64,000 nt of DNA from Mycobacterium paraseoulense (lineage in GTDB: Bacteria; Actinomycetota; Actinomycetes; Mycobacteriales; Mycobacteriaceae), in assembly GCF_010731655.1 (NCBI RefSeq), contig NZ_AP022619.1, forward strand, positions 2,728,001 through 2,792,000, given 5' to 3'. The translations under genes were made by a program, and so were the position numbers. Under the pieces are notes generated by a model, which did not search any database, was not told where the DNA came from, and saw nothing but the letters and a program-made list of their open reading frames with translations. This document shows positions 8,296 through 15,308 of the stretch, piece after piece (the stretch's first letter is position 1; each line of letters starts with the position of its first letter).

Positions 8296-8745
8296 TCACG
8301 GCCGCTGGATGACTAAGACGGCGACCGTGCCCGCAATCAACCCGAATAATAGGTGAAGCCCAAGCGCGATCGGGACGGGGTTCAGCTTCGCGACCTCACG
8401 GGCGCCCGGATGAATCGCGCCGATGCCAACATAGTTTATGAGCCAAAGCGCCACGCCAACCACCAGACCTGATGCGAGGTACGCGTGCGTGAAATCCTGC
8501 GCGATAAGGACGATGACGACGCCAAATACGGCAGAGAGCAAGATGTGGAGTGCTACGCCAACCAGGGTGGCCAATCCAAACAACCTATCCGCTGCGCCTC
8601 TGGGGCCCAGAATGATTCCGCTGATCCTGTTGGGAAGCGTCCACACACCCCGCCCACTCACCGCGCCGTAGGCCATGCCCAGGGCGGCTATGGCAAGTCC
8701 GCCGACAATCCCACCGATAGCGCCAGCGACGTAGCCGCTCACCAT
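8296..8745 (-). CDS. Conserved multi-pass membrane protein, unknown function
   Basis: This 149-residue protein starts at ATG 8745, directly after AAGGAGGA. The sequence is almost entirely hydrophobic and forms about four membrane helices: VAGAIGGIVGGLAIAALGMA, LATLVGVALHILLSAVFGVV, YLASGLVVGVALWLINYVG and IALGLHLLFGLIAGTVAVLV. A loop carries GAIHPGAREVAKLNP. I do not recognise the family with certainty. It is the last gene on the minus strand after transaldolase (154 bp gap), so it may be the tail of the SDR-msrB-msrA-tal unit. The 192 bp between it and 8103 are the meeting point of convergent transcripts and hold no other gene I can see. Confidence 0.7.
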   Translation of the reverse strand: MVSGYVAGAIGGIVGGLAIAALGMAYGAVSGRGVWTLPNRISGIILGPRGAADRLFGLATLVGVALHILLSAVFGVVIVLIAQDFTHAYLASGLVVGVALWLINYVGIGAIHPGAREVAKLNPVPIALGLHLLFGLIAGTVAVLVIQRP

Positions 8746-8899
8746 TCCTCCTTGTTGGATCGAGTCTGGGCCTCACCGCGCATCCGCTCAATCATGTGCG
8801 GATAGTGCAGCCGCGAAGCCGGGCCGCTCAGAGGAGGCGCCGAGGTGGACATAAAATTCGGTCTCCTGGATGAGTTGAAGTTGCGGCGTCACGAAGTGT

Positions 8900-9988
8900 T
8901 CAGCGTTGAAGTGCGCGCGACCACGACGCCGCGAACTTGGACACCCCTTCGCGCTCGAGCACAGCGAAGACATCGGGCAGATCGACACCGACGGCAGTCA
9001 GCCGATCGAACACCTCCTGCGCCTGCTCCGCCTTACCGGTCACGGTGTCACCGGCGACGACGCCGTGATCGGCCACCGCCTCGAGTGTCGGCTGAGGAAT
9101 GGTGCTGACCGTGTTCGGTGCCACCAGTTCGGTGATGTACATCGTATCGGGATACGCGGTGGTTTTAACTCCGGTGGAGGCCCATAGCGGGCGTTGCGCG
9201 CGAGCACCCGCGGCGCGCAGCGCGGTGTAGCGTTCCCCGGCTTCGAAGACCTGCTGGTAGTACGCGTAGGCCAATCGCGCGTTGGCGACGCCAGCCTTTC
9301 CACGTAGTCTGAGCGCCTCATCGGTGCCGATCGCCTCGAGTTGCTTGTCGACATCGGTGTCCACCCGCGACACGAATAGTGATGCCACCGAGTGGATTTG
9401 GGATATGTCGGCGCCCGTCTGCTGGGCGGCCTCGATACCGGCCAGATAGGCGTCCATCACCGCCCGGTGCCGTTGGACGGAAAAGATCAGCGTGACGTTG
9501 ACTGAGACACCTCTGGCTAGCACCGCGGTGATGGCGGGCAGCCCCGCGGTCGTCGCCGGTATTTTGATGAACACGTTGGGCCGGTCGACGACCTTGGCCA
9601 ACTCGACGGCCTGCGCGACCGTCGCATCCGTGTCGTGCGCCAGCGTCGGATCGACTTCAATGGACACTCGTCCGTCGACGCCGTCGGAGGCCTCCCATTG
9701 CGGAAGCAGCACATCGCAGGCGGCCCGGACGTCGTCGGTGATCGCGGTGCGGACTGCGGTGTCGATATCGGTACCACGGCCCGTCAGCTCGGCGATCTGG
9801 CCGTCGTAGGCGCGGCCGTTTGTAAGTGCGCGCTCGAAGGTGGATGGGTTAGTGGTCACGCCGACAACGCTTCTCGTATCGATCAGCTGCTGCAGCTTGC
9901 CGGAGTGCAGCAGGTCGCGCGACAAGTCATCCAGCCAGACCGACACCCCCGCCGCGGACAGTGCAGCCAGATTCGGGTTCTGAGTCAT
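8900..9988 (-). CDS. tal: Transaldolase
   Basis: This 362-residue protein starts at ATG 9988 ([18 protein letters not shown]). It has the actinobacterial long-form transaldolase signatures: [16 protein letters not shown] near residue 40 and [15 protein letters not shown] near residue 285, where the Lys forms the Schiff base with the sugar phosphate. It transfers dihydroxyacetone between sugar phosphates in the non-oxidative pentose phosphate pathway. The housekeeping tal of mycobacteria lies with tkt and zwf, so this copy next to msrA and msrB is probably a paralogue tied to NADPH supply for reductive repair (inference). It lies 132 bp after msrA on the same strand. Identity with the core copy would need checking. 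Confidence 0.9.
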   Translation of the reverse strand: MTQNPNLAALSAAGVSVWLDDLSRDLLHSGKLQQLIDTRSVVGVTTNPSTFERALTNGRAYDGQIAELTGRGTDIDTAVRTAITDDVRAACDVLLPQWEASDGVDGRVSIEVDPTLAHDTDATVAQAVELAKVVDRPNVFIKIPATTAGLPAITAVLARGVSVNVTLIFSVQRHRAVMDAYLAGIEAAQQTGADISQIHSVASLFVSRVDTDVDKQLEAIGTDEALRLRGKAGVANARLAYAYYQQVFEAGERYTALRAAGARAQRPLWASTGVKTTAYPDTMYITELVAPNTVSTIPQPTLEAVADHGVVAGDTVTGKAEQAQEVFDRLTAVGVDLPDVFAVLEREGVSKFAASWSRALQR

Positions 9989-10120
9989 GCCGGCACCACC
10001 GCGTGCCGATTGCCGGGCCGCGACATAACCCACCCTGCGGCACACGCGTCACAGTAGCGCCGCCACGGCACGTACGGGGTCAACGGCACCTGCCAATCAG
10101 GCGTTTCCGGGCCCATGCCG

Positions 10121-10678
10121 TTACTGAGCCGGCTCGGCATGTTCTGCCGTCGCCGCCTCCGCGCCGGCGCCGTCACCGCCGCTGGGTAACGTCCACTCGG
10201 GACGGATGTAGTGGCAGGTGTATCCGGATGGGTAGCGCTGCAGGTAGTCCTGGTGCTCGGGTTCGGCTTCCCAGAACTCACCAGCCGGGTTGACCTCGGT
10301 GACGATTGCGCCTGGCCATCTCCCTGAAGCCTCCATGTCGGCGATGGTGTGCAAGGCGATCTGCTTTTGCTCGTCGTCCAGATAGAAGATTGCTGACCGA
10401 TAACTGGTTCCCACATCGTTGCCCTGACGGTTCTTGGTGGTCGGGTCGTGAATCTGGAAGAAGAATCCCAGCAGCGCCCGGTAATCGGTCTGGTCCGGGT
10501 CGTAGGTCACCTCGAGCGCCTCGGCGTGGCCGGGGTGATTCCGGTAGGTCGGGTGCGTGTTGCTGCCGCCGGTGTAACCGACCCGGGTTGAAACGACACC
10601 CGGCCGGGTGCGGAACAAGTCCTCCATGCCCCAAAAGCACCCACCGGCGAGCACGGCTTTCTTGTTGTGGCCGGTCAT
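10121..10678 (-). CDS. msrA: Peptide methionine sulfoxide reductase MsrA
   Basis: This 185-residue enzyme reduces the S-epimer of methionine sulfoxide. The catalytic [11 protein letters not shown] is at residues 12-22 with Cys at about 14. [20 protein letters not shown] and [10 protein letters not shown] follow the family closely. It starts at ATG 10678, which overlaps the msrB stop by four bases (ATGA), so translation is coupled. The C-terminal tail is Ala/Glu-rich and lacks an obvious Cys-rich recycling segment beyond YTCHYI. It reduces cytosolic oxidised proteins with thioredoxin. It shares a unit with msrB, an SDR and transaldolase. Confidence 0.96.
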   Translation of the reverse strand: MTGHNKKAVLAGGCFWGMEDLFRTRPGVVSTRVGYTGGSNTHPTYRNHPGHAEALEVTYDPDQTDYRALLGFFFQIHDPTTKNRQGNDVGTSYRSAIFYLDDEQKQIALHTIADMEASGRWPGAIVTEVNPAGEFWEAEPEHQDYLQRYPSGYTCHYIRPEWTLPSGGDGAGAEAATAEHAEPAQ

Positions 10679-11163
10679 GATTCCTCCCCCGCGACGCTTT
10701 GGTGTTGTTCCGACACACCTTCCGTGAACAGGTGCAGATATTGCCCGTAGCCCTGCGCTTCCAAATCATCGCGGTGGACGAATCGCAGCGATGCCGAGTT
10801 GATGCAGTAGCGCAAACCGCCCGCTTCTGCTGGACCGTCGGTGAATACGTGGCCAAGATGGCTGTCAGCGTGGGCCGACCGCACCTCAACCCTTTCCATG
10901 TAGTGGCTGCGGTCGCGCCTCTCAACGACGTTGTCCGCATTGATGGGTCGGGTGAAGCTGGGCCAACCAGTTCCGCTATCGAATTTGTTCGCGGAAGCGA
11001 AAAGCGGCTCGCCAGAGACCACATCAACGTAAATGCCGGGTTCATGGTTGTTGCAGTACTCGCCGGTGAACGGAACCTCCGTGCCGTTCTCCTGGGTGAC
11101 GCGGTATTGCTCGGGGCTCAGCGCGTTGACCGCGGCAGGGTCCTTGCTGTATTCGTGTGACAC
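10675..11163 (-). CDS. msrB: Peptide methionine sulfoxide reductase MsrB, zinc-less type
   Basis: This 162-residue protein starts at GTG 11163, preceded by AAAGGAG with a good spacer. The R-epimer-specific MsrB fold is clear: [46 protein letters not shown] and the catalytic [11 protein letters not shown] (Cys near residue 124). The two CxxC pairs that hold zinc in many MsrB proteins are missing; the usual YxCxxC site reads YVDVVSG. A Cys in EYCNNH may be the resolving or recycling residue. It overlaps msrA by four bases and follows the SDR gene by 61 bp. Confidence 0.95.
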   Translation of the reverse strand: MSHEYSKDPAAVNALSPEQYRVTQENGTEVPFTGEYCNNHEPGIYVDVVSGEPLFASANKFDSGTGWPSFTRPINADNVVERRDRSHYMERVEVRSAHADSHLGHVFTDGPAEAGGLRYCINSASLRFVHRDDLEAQGYGQYLHLFTEGVSEQHQSVAGEES

Positions 11164-11224
11164 CTGGTCTCCTTTGCTTATCTTGCCGGGCCCGGCATTT
11201 CGGCAGGGCCCCATCGTTATTGGG

Positions 11225-11995
11225 CTAATTGCGGCCGGCCATGATGCCGCCGTCAACGTTGAGGATTGCGCCGGTGACCCAGCTGGCCTCATCGGACAGC
11301 AGATATGTCACGGCGTTGGCCACGTCGGCCGGGGTGCCGACTCGTCCCAACGGATGAAGCGGCGCGAACGTGGCAAGCGTGGCGTCGATCTCCTCCTTCG
11401 GAATGAAGCCCTCGTACAGCGGCGTCTTGACGACGGCAGGCGCCACCGCGTTGACGCGGATCTTGTGCCCGGCAAGCTCGATGGCCAGGTTATGGGTCAT
11501 CGCATGCAGCCCGGCTTTTTGCATCGAATACACAGACGATGGGGTCAGACCGATCGCCTGATGCGCCCACATGCTGCCGATGTTGACGATGGAGCCGCCC
11601 TCTCCGCGGGCGATCATGCCCTCAACCACGGTCTGCGTCAGGAAGAACAACGCATAGTTGAGTTCCATGTACGAGTCATAGGTCAGCGCATCGTATTCCA
11701 GAAATGGCTTGGGGACGAAGAATCCGGCCGCGTTGACGAGCAACGTCGCGTCGCCGTGATCCTCGGAAAGCGCGCGCTGCACATCGGCGACCGCCGCACG
11801 ATCGGTCAACTCCGCAGTGATCCCCCAGGCTTGGCCACCTTCGCCGGTCAGTTCGGTCACGGTCTGATCGACACGACCCTTCGACCGGCCGATGATCACC
11901 GCGCTGCCGCCGTGACGCACGATGTCGATGGCCGCCTGCCGGCCCATACCGGCGCTGCCTCCGACGACGATGACCTTCTTGGAATCGAAGTGCAT
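11225..11995 (-). CDS. Short-chain dehydrogenase/reductase (SDR)
   Basis: This 256-residue classical SDR begins at ATG 11995. The cofactor motif [15 protein letters not shown] is at residues 8-22, with an unusual [15 protein letters not shown] is near 86, VNIGSMW near 138, and [11 protein letters not shown] near 157 carries the Tyr-x3-Lys catalytic pair. [15 protein letters not shown] and GAILNVDGG complete the fold. An Arg in GRSKGR after the second beta strand suggests NADP(H). The substrate cannot be read from sequence. It is the first gene of the leftward SDR-msrB-msrA-tal unit and carries the composite island element about 135-177 bp upstream. Confidence 0.9.
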   Translation of the reverse strand: MHFDSKKVIVVGGSAGMGRQAAIDIVRHGGSAVIIGRSKGRVDQTVTELTGEGGQAWGITAELTDRAAVADVQRALSEDHGDATLLVNAAGFFVPKPFLEYDALTYDSYMELNYALFFLTQTVVEGMIARGEGGSIVNIGSMWAHQAIGLTPSSVYSMQKAGLHAMTHNLAIELAGHKIRVNAVAPAVVKTPLYEGFIPKEEIDATLATFAPLHPLGRVGTPADVANAVTYLLSDEASWVTGAILNVDGGIMAGRN

Positions 11996-12131
11996 GGTGA
12001 GACCTTTCTGCTACTCATTTCTCGGCGAATCCTGCTCGACCCTTTGCCCAGCAAGAAAAGTTGTAGCCCAGGCGATTACATCCAGTGCCATGCGTATCAA
12101 CCTCGAACTGGTATCAATCTCCTGCCCGGCG

Positions 12132-12172
12132 GGGTGAGCTGTCATCACCCCAGCGTTGTTTCACCCGGGTGA
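12132..12172 (-). promoter_or_regulatory. Composite double-dyad element upstream of the SDR-msrB-msrA operon
   Basis: On the minus strand: TCACCCGGGTGA (12172-12161), an A, nine bases, then GGGTGA-N7-TCACCC (12150-12132). The second dyad extends to GGGGTGA/TCACCCC (12131-12151). It is the best-conserved copy and shares 13 identical bases, TTCACCCGGGTGA on the plus strand, with the copies at 3947 and 6619. It lies 136 bp upstream of the SDR start codon. Confidence 0.62.
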
Positions 12173-12539
12173 GTTCTGGCCATGCCGCCGAGGCCGACTG
12201 CTAAAACCCAATGCCTTAAGCGAATGTGCACGCCTCGCTAAAAGTGGGTTATAATACCCAGAGCAAAAGAAGAGAAATAGCGGTCGCGACTATCGTTCAC
12301 CTGACCGGCGGCCATCTGTAGGGCAACAGGTGCCGCACATCATCTCCGTCAGCCATTGAGTTGTCATGCAGGTGACCGAGCCATCAGATGTACCCTTGCG
12401 GCTCAGCGAGGACGCTCGTCCGCTGGCTAAGGCCAACCGGTGATGCGATTTGTTCACACGAAATCACGGTGTCTGCAACGCAATTACTCAGTGTCGTGAT
12501 TGCACGCAGACTTGAGGCGACGCTGAAGGAGTGTCAACT
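12173..12539 (+). other. Intergenic region with a TATAAT-like -10 element
   Basis: These 367 bp lie between the SDR control region and the monooxygenase gene. At 12246-12259 the sequence GGGTTATAATACCC has a good TATAAT -10 (12250-12255) framed by GGGT/ACCC half-sites. I see no convincing -35. A promoter for the rightward monooxygenase gene is plausible, with about 280 bp of leader. No ORF with family resemblance was found in the rest. Confidence 0.35.
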
Positions 12540-12848
12540 ATGCACGGCTCAGATGAAGTGGTGCTGATCACCGAGGCCACGGCTTTGCCAGGCAGAGGAG
12601 ACGAGTTGCGGCGTGCGTTTGCCGAGTTGATCCCGCAGTCGCTGGCCGAGGGAGGCGTTAGCACTTTCAGGCTGCACGAAGACCGCGATCGGCCAGGGCA
12701 TTTCACACTTTACCAGCTGTTCCGCAACCAGCACGCTGTAGACCTTCACGTCCAAACCAATCATTTCGCGCTCAGCGTGGAAGCCTTGGCCCAGTTCGCC
12801 GAGGGCGGCAAGTCCCAGGTGACCTTCTACCATGTACTGAGTCGGTAA
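12540..12848 (+). CDS. Antibiotic biosynthesis monooxygenase (ABM) domain protein
   Basis: This 102-residue single-domain protein starts at ATG 12540, eight bases after AAGGAG; the GTG at 12531 overlaps that site. The pattern is the ABM ferredoxin-like fold: VVLITEATALPGRGDELRRA at the N-terminus, GVSTFRLHEDRDRPGHFTLY in the middle and the HxxxxHF helix VDLHVQTNHFALSVEAL. Members include quinol monooxygenases of the YgiN type and many proteins of unknown role. It stands alone on the plus strand between the redox island and a TetR gene. The TetR gene 154 bp downstream on the same strand could control it. Confidence 0.82.
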   Translation: MHGSDEVVLITEATALPGRGDELRRAFAELIPQSLAEGGVSTFRLHEDRDRPGHFTLYQLFRNQHAVDLHVQTNHFALSVEALAQFAEGGKSQVTFYHVLSR

Positions 12849-13002
12849 TCCCGTCTAACTCCGGCAGGAGGTTCTCCTCATCTCCGAGACAACCCGACAG
12901 CCGCCGCTGCTGGGGGACGTACCTCGCGAAATGCGATGTGACCCGTACGATTATCAGCTAGCTAGTTGACCCACCACTTCGACCTCTTGGTGATAGCCGG
13001 AC

Positions 13003-13668
13003 ATGATTGATGACACCGCGGTCGTCCTGACCCCACGAGGTCGGGCGACCTATGCGCGCATCGTCGGAGTGGCCGCTGAACTGGTGTACAAGCGGGGGCT
13101 GCACAACACCGGAGCCAACGACGTGCGCAAGGCTGCCTCCGTCAGCGGGTCGCAGATGACCCACTACTTCAAGGACAAACGTGCCATAGTGCGCGGCGTC
13201 ATCGCCTGGCGCCGTAATGAAGTGATCGCATTCCACACTTCAGGAGAGCTGGCCGGGCTGGACAGTTTCGAGACGTTGCAAAAGTGGGCCGACCTCAACG
13301 TCCAAAAACAAATCGACATGAACTTGGGCGGATGCACCTTCGGTTCGTTGGTGGGCGAGTTGATCCCGCCCGGAGGTGAAATCCGCAGCGACGTCAGCGC
13401 GGTCTACGACGAGTGGATCGCCCTGTTTCGCACCGGATTGACCTCTATGCGCAAACGAGGAGACCTGCGCGCCGACGCTGATCCTCTGCACCTCGCGCGG
13501 GTGCTGGTCGCCGCCCACCAAGGCGGATCGCTGCTCACCCAGACGACTCGGTCCATCAACCCGCTGCGCGACGCACTCAGTGCCGCCGTCGACTACGTTC
13601 ATTCGTTCGCGACCCAGCCGGTGACCGCCTCGAGGCGCCACACGAAGGCATCGGGACGAGCTAGGTAG
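13003..13668 (+). CDS. TetR family transcriptional regulator
   Basis: This 221-residue protein starts at ATG 13003. The N-terminal helix-turn-helix (about residues 14-60) has TYARIVGVAAELVYKRGLHN then NDVRKAASVSGSQMTHYFKD, a clear TetR recognition helix. The C-terminal ligand domain contains GCTFGSLVGELIPPG and HQGGSLLTQTTRS, typical of the TetR subgroup near QacR/YxaF. It converges on a second TetR gene of the same subgroup (13708-14403) with 39 bp between them. The two share the VSGSQxxHYFxDK core, so they are probably paralogues. An AGCTAGCT palindrome lies about 45 bp upstream. Confidence 0.9.
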   Translation: MIDDTAVVLTPRGRATYARIVGVAAELVYKRGLHNTGANDVRKAASVSGSQMTHYFKDKRAIVRGVIAWRRNEVIAFHTSGELAGLDSFETLQKWADLNVQKQIDMNLGGCTFGSLVGELIPPGGEIRSDVSAVYDEWIALFRTGLTSMRKRGDLRADADPLHLARVLVAAHQGGSLLTQTTRSINPLRDALSAAVDYVHSFATQPVTASRRHTKASGRAR

Positions 13669-13707
13669 CTGGCCAGCCCAATCATGGCGTCCGAGACTCC
13701 ACGACCG

Positions 13708-14403
13708 CTAGGTATAAGCCGAGGCCGCAGCCCCCTGCGCCGCTTCCCCTGGTATTGGTGACCGTCGGTCACGCGGGCGGGTGGCGAACTGGCGCAGGTA
13801 ACTTAACGCGAAGGTCAAGGCGTCACGATCCGGCCAGGCCTTGCCGTACGCGCCGCTCATCAGGCTTCCGCCTTCATGTGCGGTCACCAGTACGTTAGCC
13901 AGAACCGCGGGATCAGCGGACTCAATAACCAACCCGCGATTCTTCATTCGTGACAAGCCCCGGCGCAACAGCGCCGTCCACTGCCGGTAACCATCTGCGA
14001 GCAGTTCGCGCGTCTGCTCGTCGTGCTTGCCTAGTTGGCCGGCCAGCATGCCATAGGTCGGCAACGCCTGGTGTCGAATTCGCCGCGGGCTCAACGCCAA
14101 CGTGAGCTCGACCCACTTCTCGAAATCATCGAAGGTATCCAGATTGTTCAGCGCCTCTTGCCGATGAAAGTCCAGGAGTACCTCGGTTTGCCGAGCGACC
14201 ACGGCTCGTATCAACGCGTCCTTATCAGCGAAGTAGTGCGACAGCTGTGAGCCACTGACCGAGGCGGCTTGCCGTACCCGCTCTTGACTTACCGCGGGAA
14301 CCCCCTCAGTGACAAACAACTCCGCGGCACAGCTGATGATGCGGTCGCGCGTTGCTCGTCCGCGACTGGTCACTGGCAGCTGGTCGGCATCCCGGGGGGC
14401 CAT
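13708..14403 (-). CDS. TetR family transcriptional regulator, paralogue of the convergent TetR
   Basis: This 231-residue protein starts at ATG 14403 (MAPRDADQLPVTSRGRATR). The DNA-binding domain has DRIISCAAELFVTEGVPAVS and RQAASVSGSQLSHYFADKDA (about residues 20-65). The ligand domain has LPTYGMLAGQLG, then VTAHEGGSLMSGAYG, matching HQGGSLLTQ in the convergent neighbour. The shared core and closing motif suggest an old inverted duplication. It may control the adjacent GNAT gene, the redox island or itself. A gapless palindrome such as TCACCCGGGTGA would suit a TetR dimer, but no evidence ties the two. Confidence 0.9.
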   Translation of the reverse strand: MAPRDADQLPVTSRGRATRDRIISCAAELFVTEGVPAVSQERVRQAASVSGSQLSHYFADKDALIRAVVARQTEVLLDFHRQEALNNLDTFDDFEKWVELTLALSPRRIRHQALPTYGMLAGQLGKHDEQTRELLADGYRQWTALLRRGLSRMKNRGLVIESADPAVLANVLVTAHEGGSLMSGAYGKAWPDRDALTFALSYLRQFATRPRDRRSPIPGEAAQGAAASAYT

Positions 14404-14498
14404 GCGATCAGGCTACCGGGTCGTTCCCGATGTGGGCTGCGAAACCCACTAGACGTCCGCCCCGCCTGTGAGAGGCCGCACCGTAGTGGTGTTGGGGA

Positions 14499-15104
14499 TT
14501 ACTCCGATCCCGGCGCCGGTGCGCAGGCCGGCTCTGGTAGATCCAAATCTCCTTTGCTCAGACGGTAGACCTCGAGGGTGAGGTTGTAGTACTTGTCGGT
14601 CTCACCGACCCATTCCATGCCCACTCGCCGCGCAGTAGCCACCCCGCGATGATTGCCCGGCCGCACCACCGCGAAGACCTCACTGACACCAACATTTGTG
14701 AATGCCTGATGGGCCACCGCATGACCAGCTTCCGCGCCATACCCGTGACCCCACCGCATCGGTGTGACCTGCCATCCGATTTCGAGATCGGTGCGACCGG
14801 GTGGCAGTGGAAGCAGGGCCGCTCCGCCGATCAGATCGCCAGAGTCTCTGTCGGTAATCGCCCACCGGCCCAGGGGCAGGCCCGCCGCGTCGCTTTCGGT
14901 GATCCATAAGCCCAAGAGCTGCCGCATCTGCGCTTCGTCGGCGACCAATGGCAGCGCCGGACACAGCCAACGCGAAACCTCCGGCGCGCCGTACACCCCA
15001 TAGGCGGCGATATCGTCATCGAGCTGCCACGGGCGCAATATGAGCCGGGCAGTCATGATGCGTCGCGTATCGGGGTCCCATTCGACATGGCGATGCTCGG
15101 TCAT
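14499..15104 (-). CDS. GNAT family N-acetyltransferase (RimJ/RimL type)
   Basis: This 201-residue protein is read from ATG 15104 (MTEHRHVEWDPDTRRIMTAR), five bases after AGGAG; a longer form from 15143 lacks a ribosome site. The pattern is that of RimJ/RimL-like acetyltransferases: TARLILRPWQLDD, GRWAITDRDSGDLIGGAALL, TDLEIGWQVTPMRWGHGYGA with the acetyl-CoA loop at about residue 128, and GVSEVFAVVRPGNHRGVATA. They acetylate protein N-termini or small amines. The substrate is unknown. It is transcribed away from the catabolic cluster, with about 200 bp on its 5' side. Confidence 0.88.
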   Translation of the reverse strand: MTEHRHVEWDPDTRRIMTARLILRPWQLDDDIAAYGVYGAPEVSRWLCPALPLVADEAQMRQLLGLWITESDAAGLPLGRWAITDRDSGDLIGGAALLPLPPGRTDLEIGWQVTPMRWGHGYGAEAGHAVAHQAFTNVGVSEVFAVVRPGNHRGVATARRVGMEWVGETDKYYNLTLEVYRLSKGDLDLPEPACAPAPGSE

Positions 15105-15308
15105 TTCGACTCCTGGGCTCGTTGCACCCACACTGGGGAACATGACCCAATTCTAGCAATTGCGAAGACGTGCCGGCGGTGGCCGCCAGGCAGCTTGTGG
15201 GGCATGCACCCCAGTGCGTGACCTCATGAAGTACCCAAGGGCATAGCCGGCGATCTCGAGCACCACATCAGCCGCCTCGCATGCGCCACGAACGACTGGC
15301 CGTCCCGC

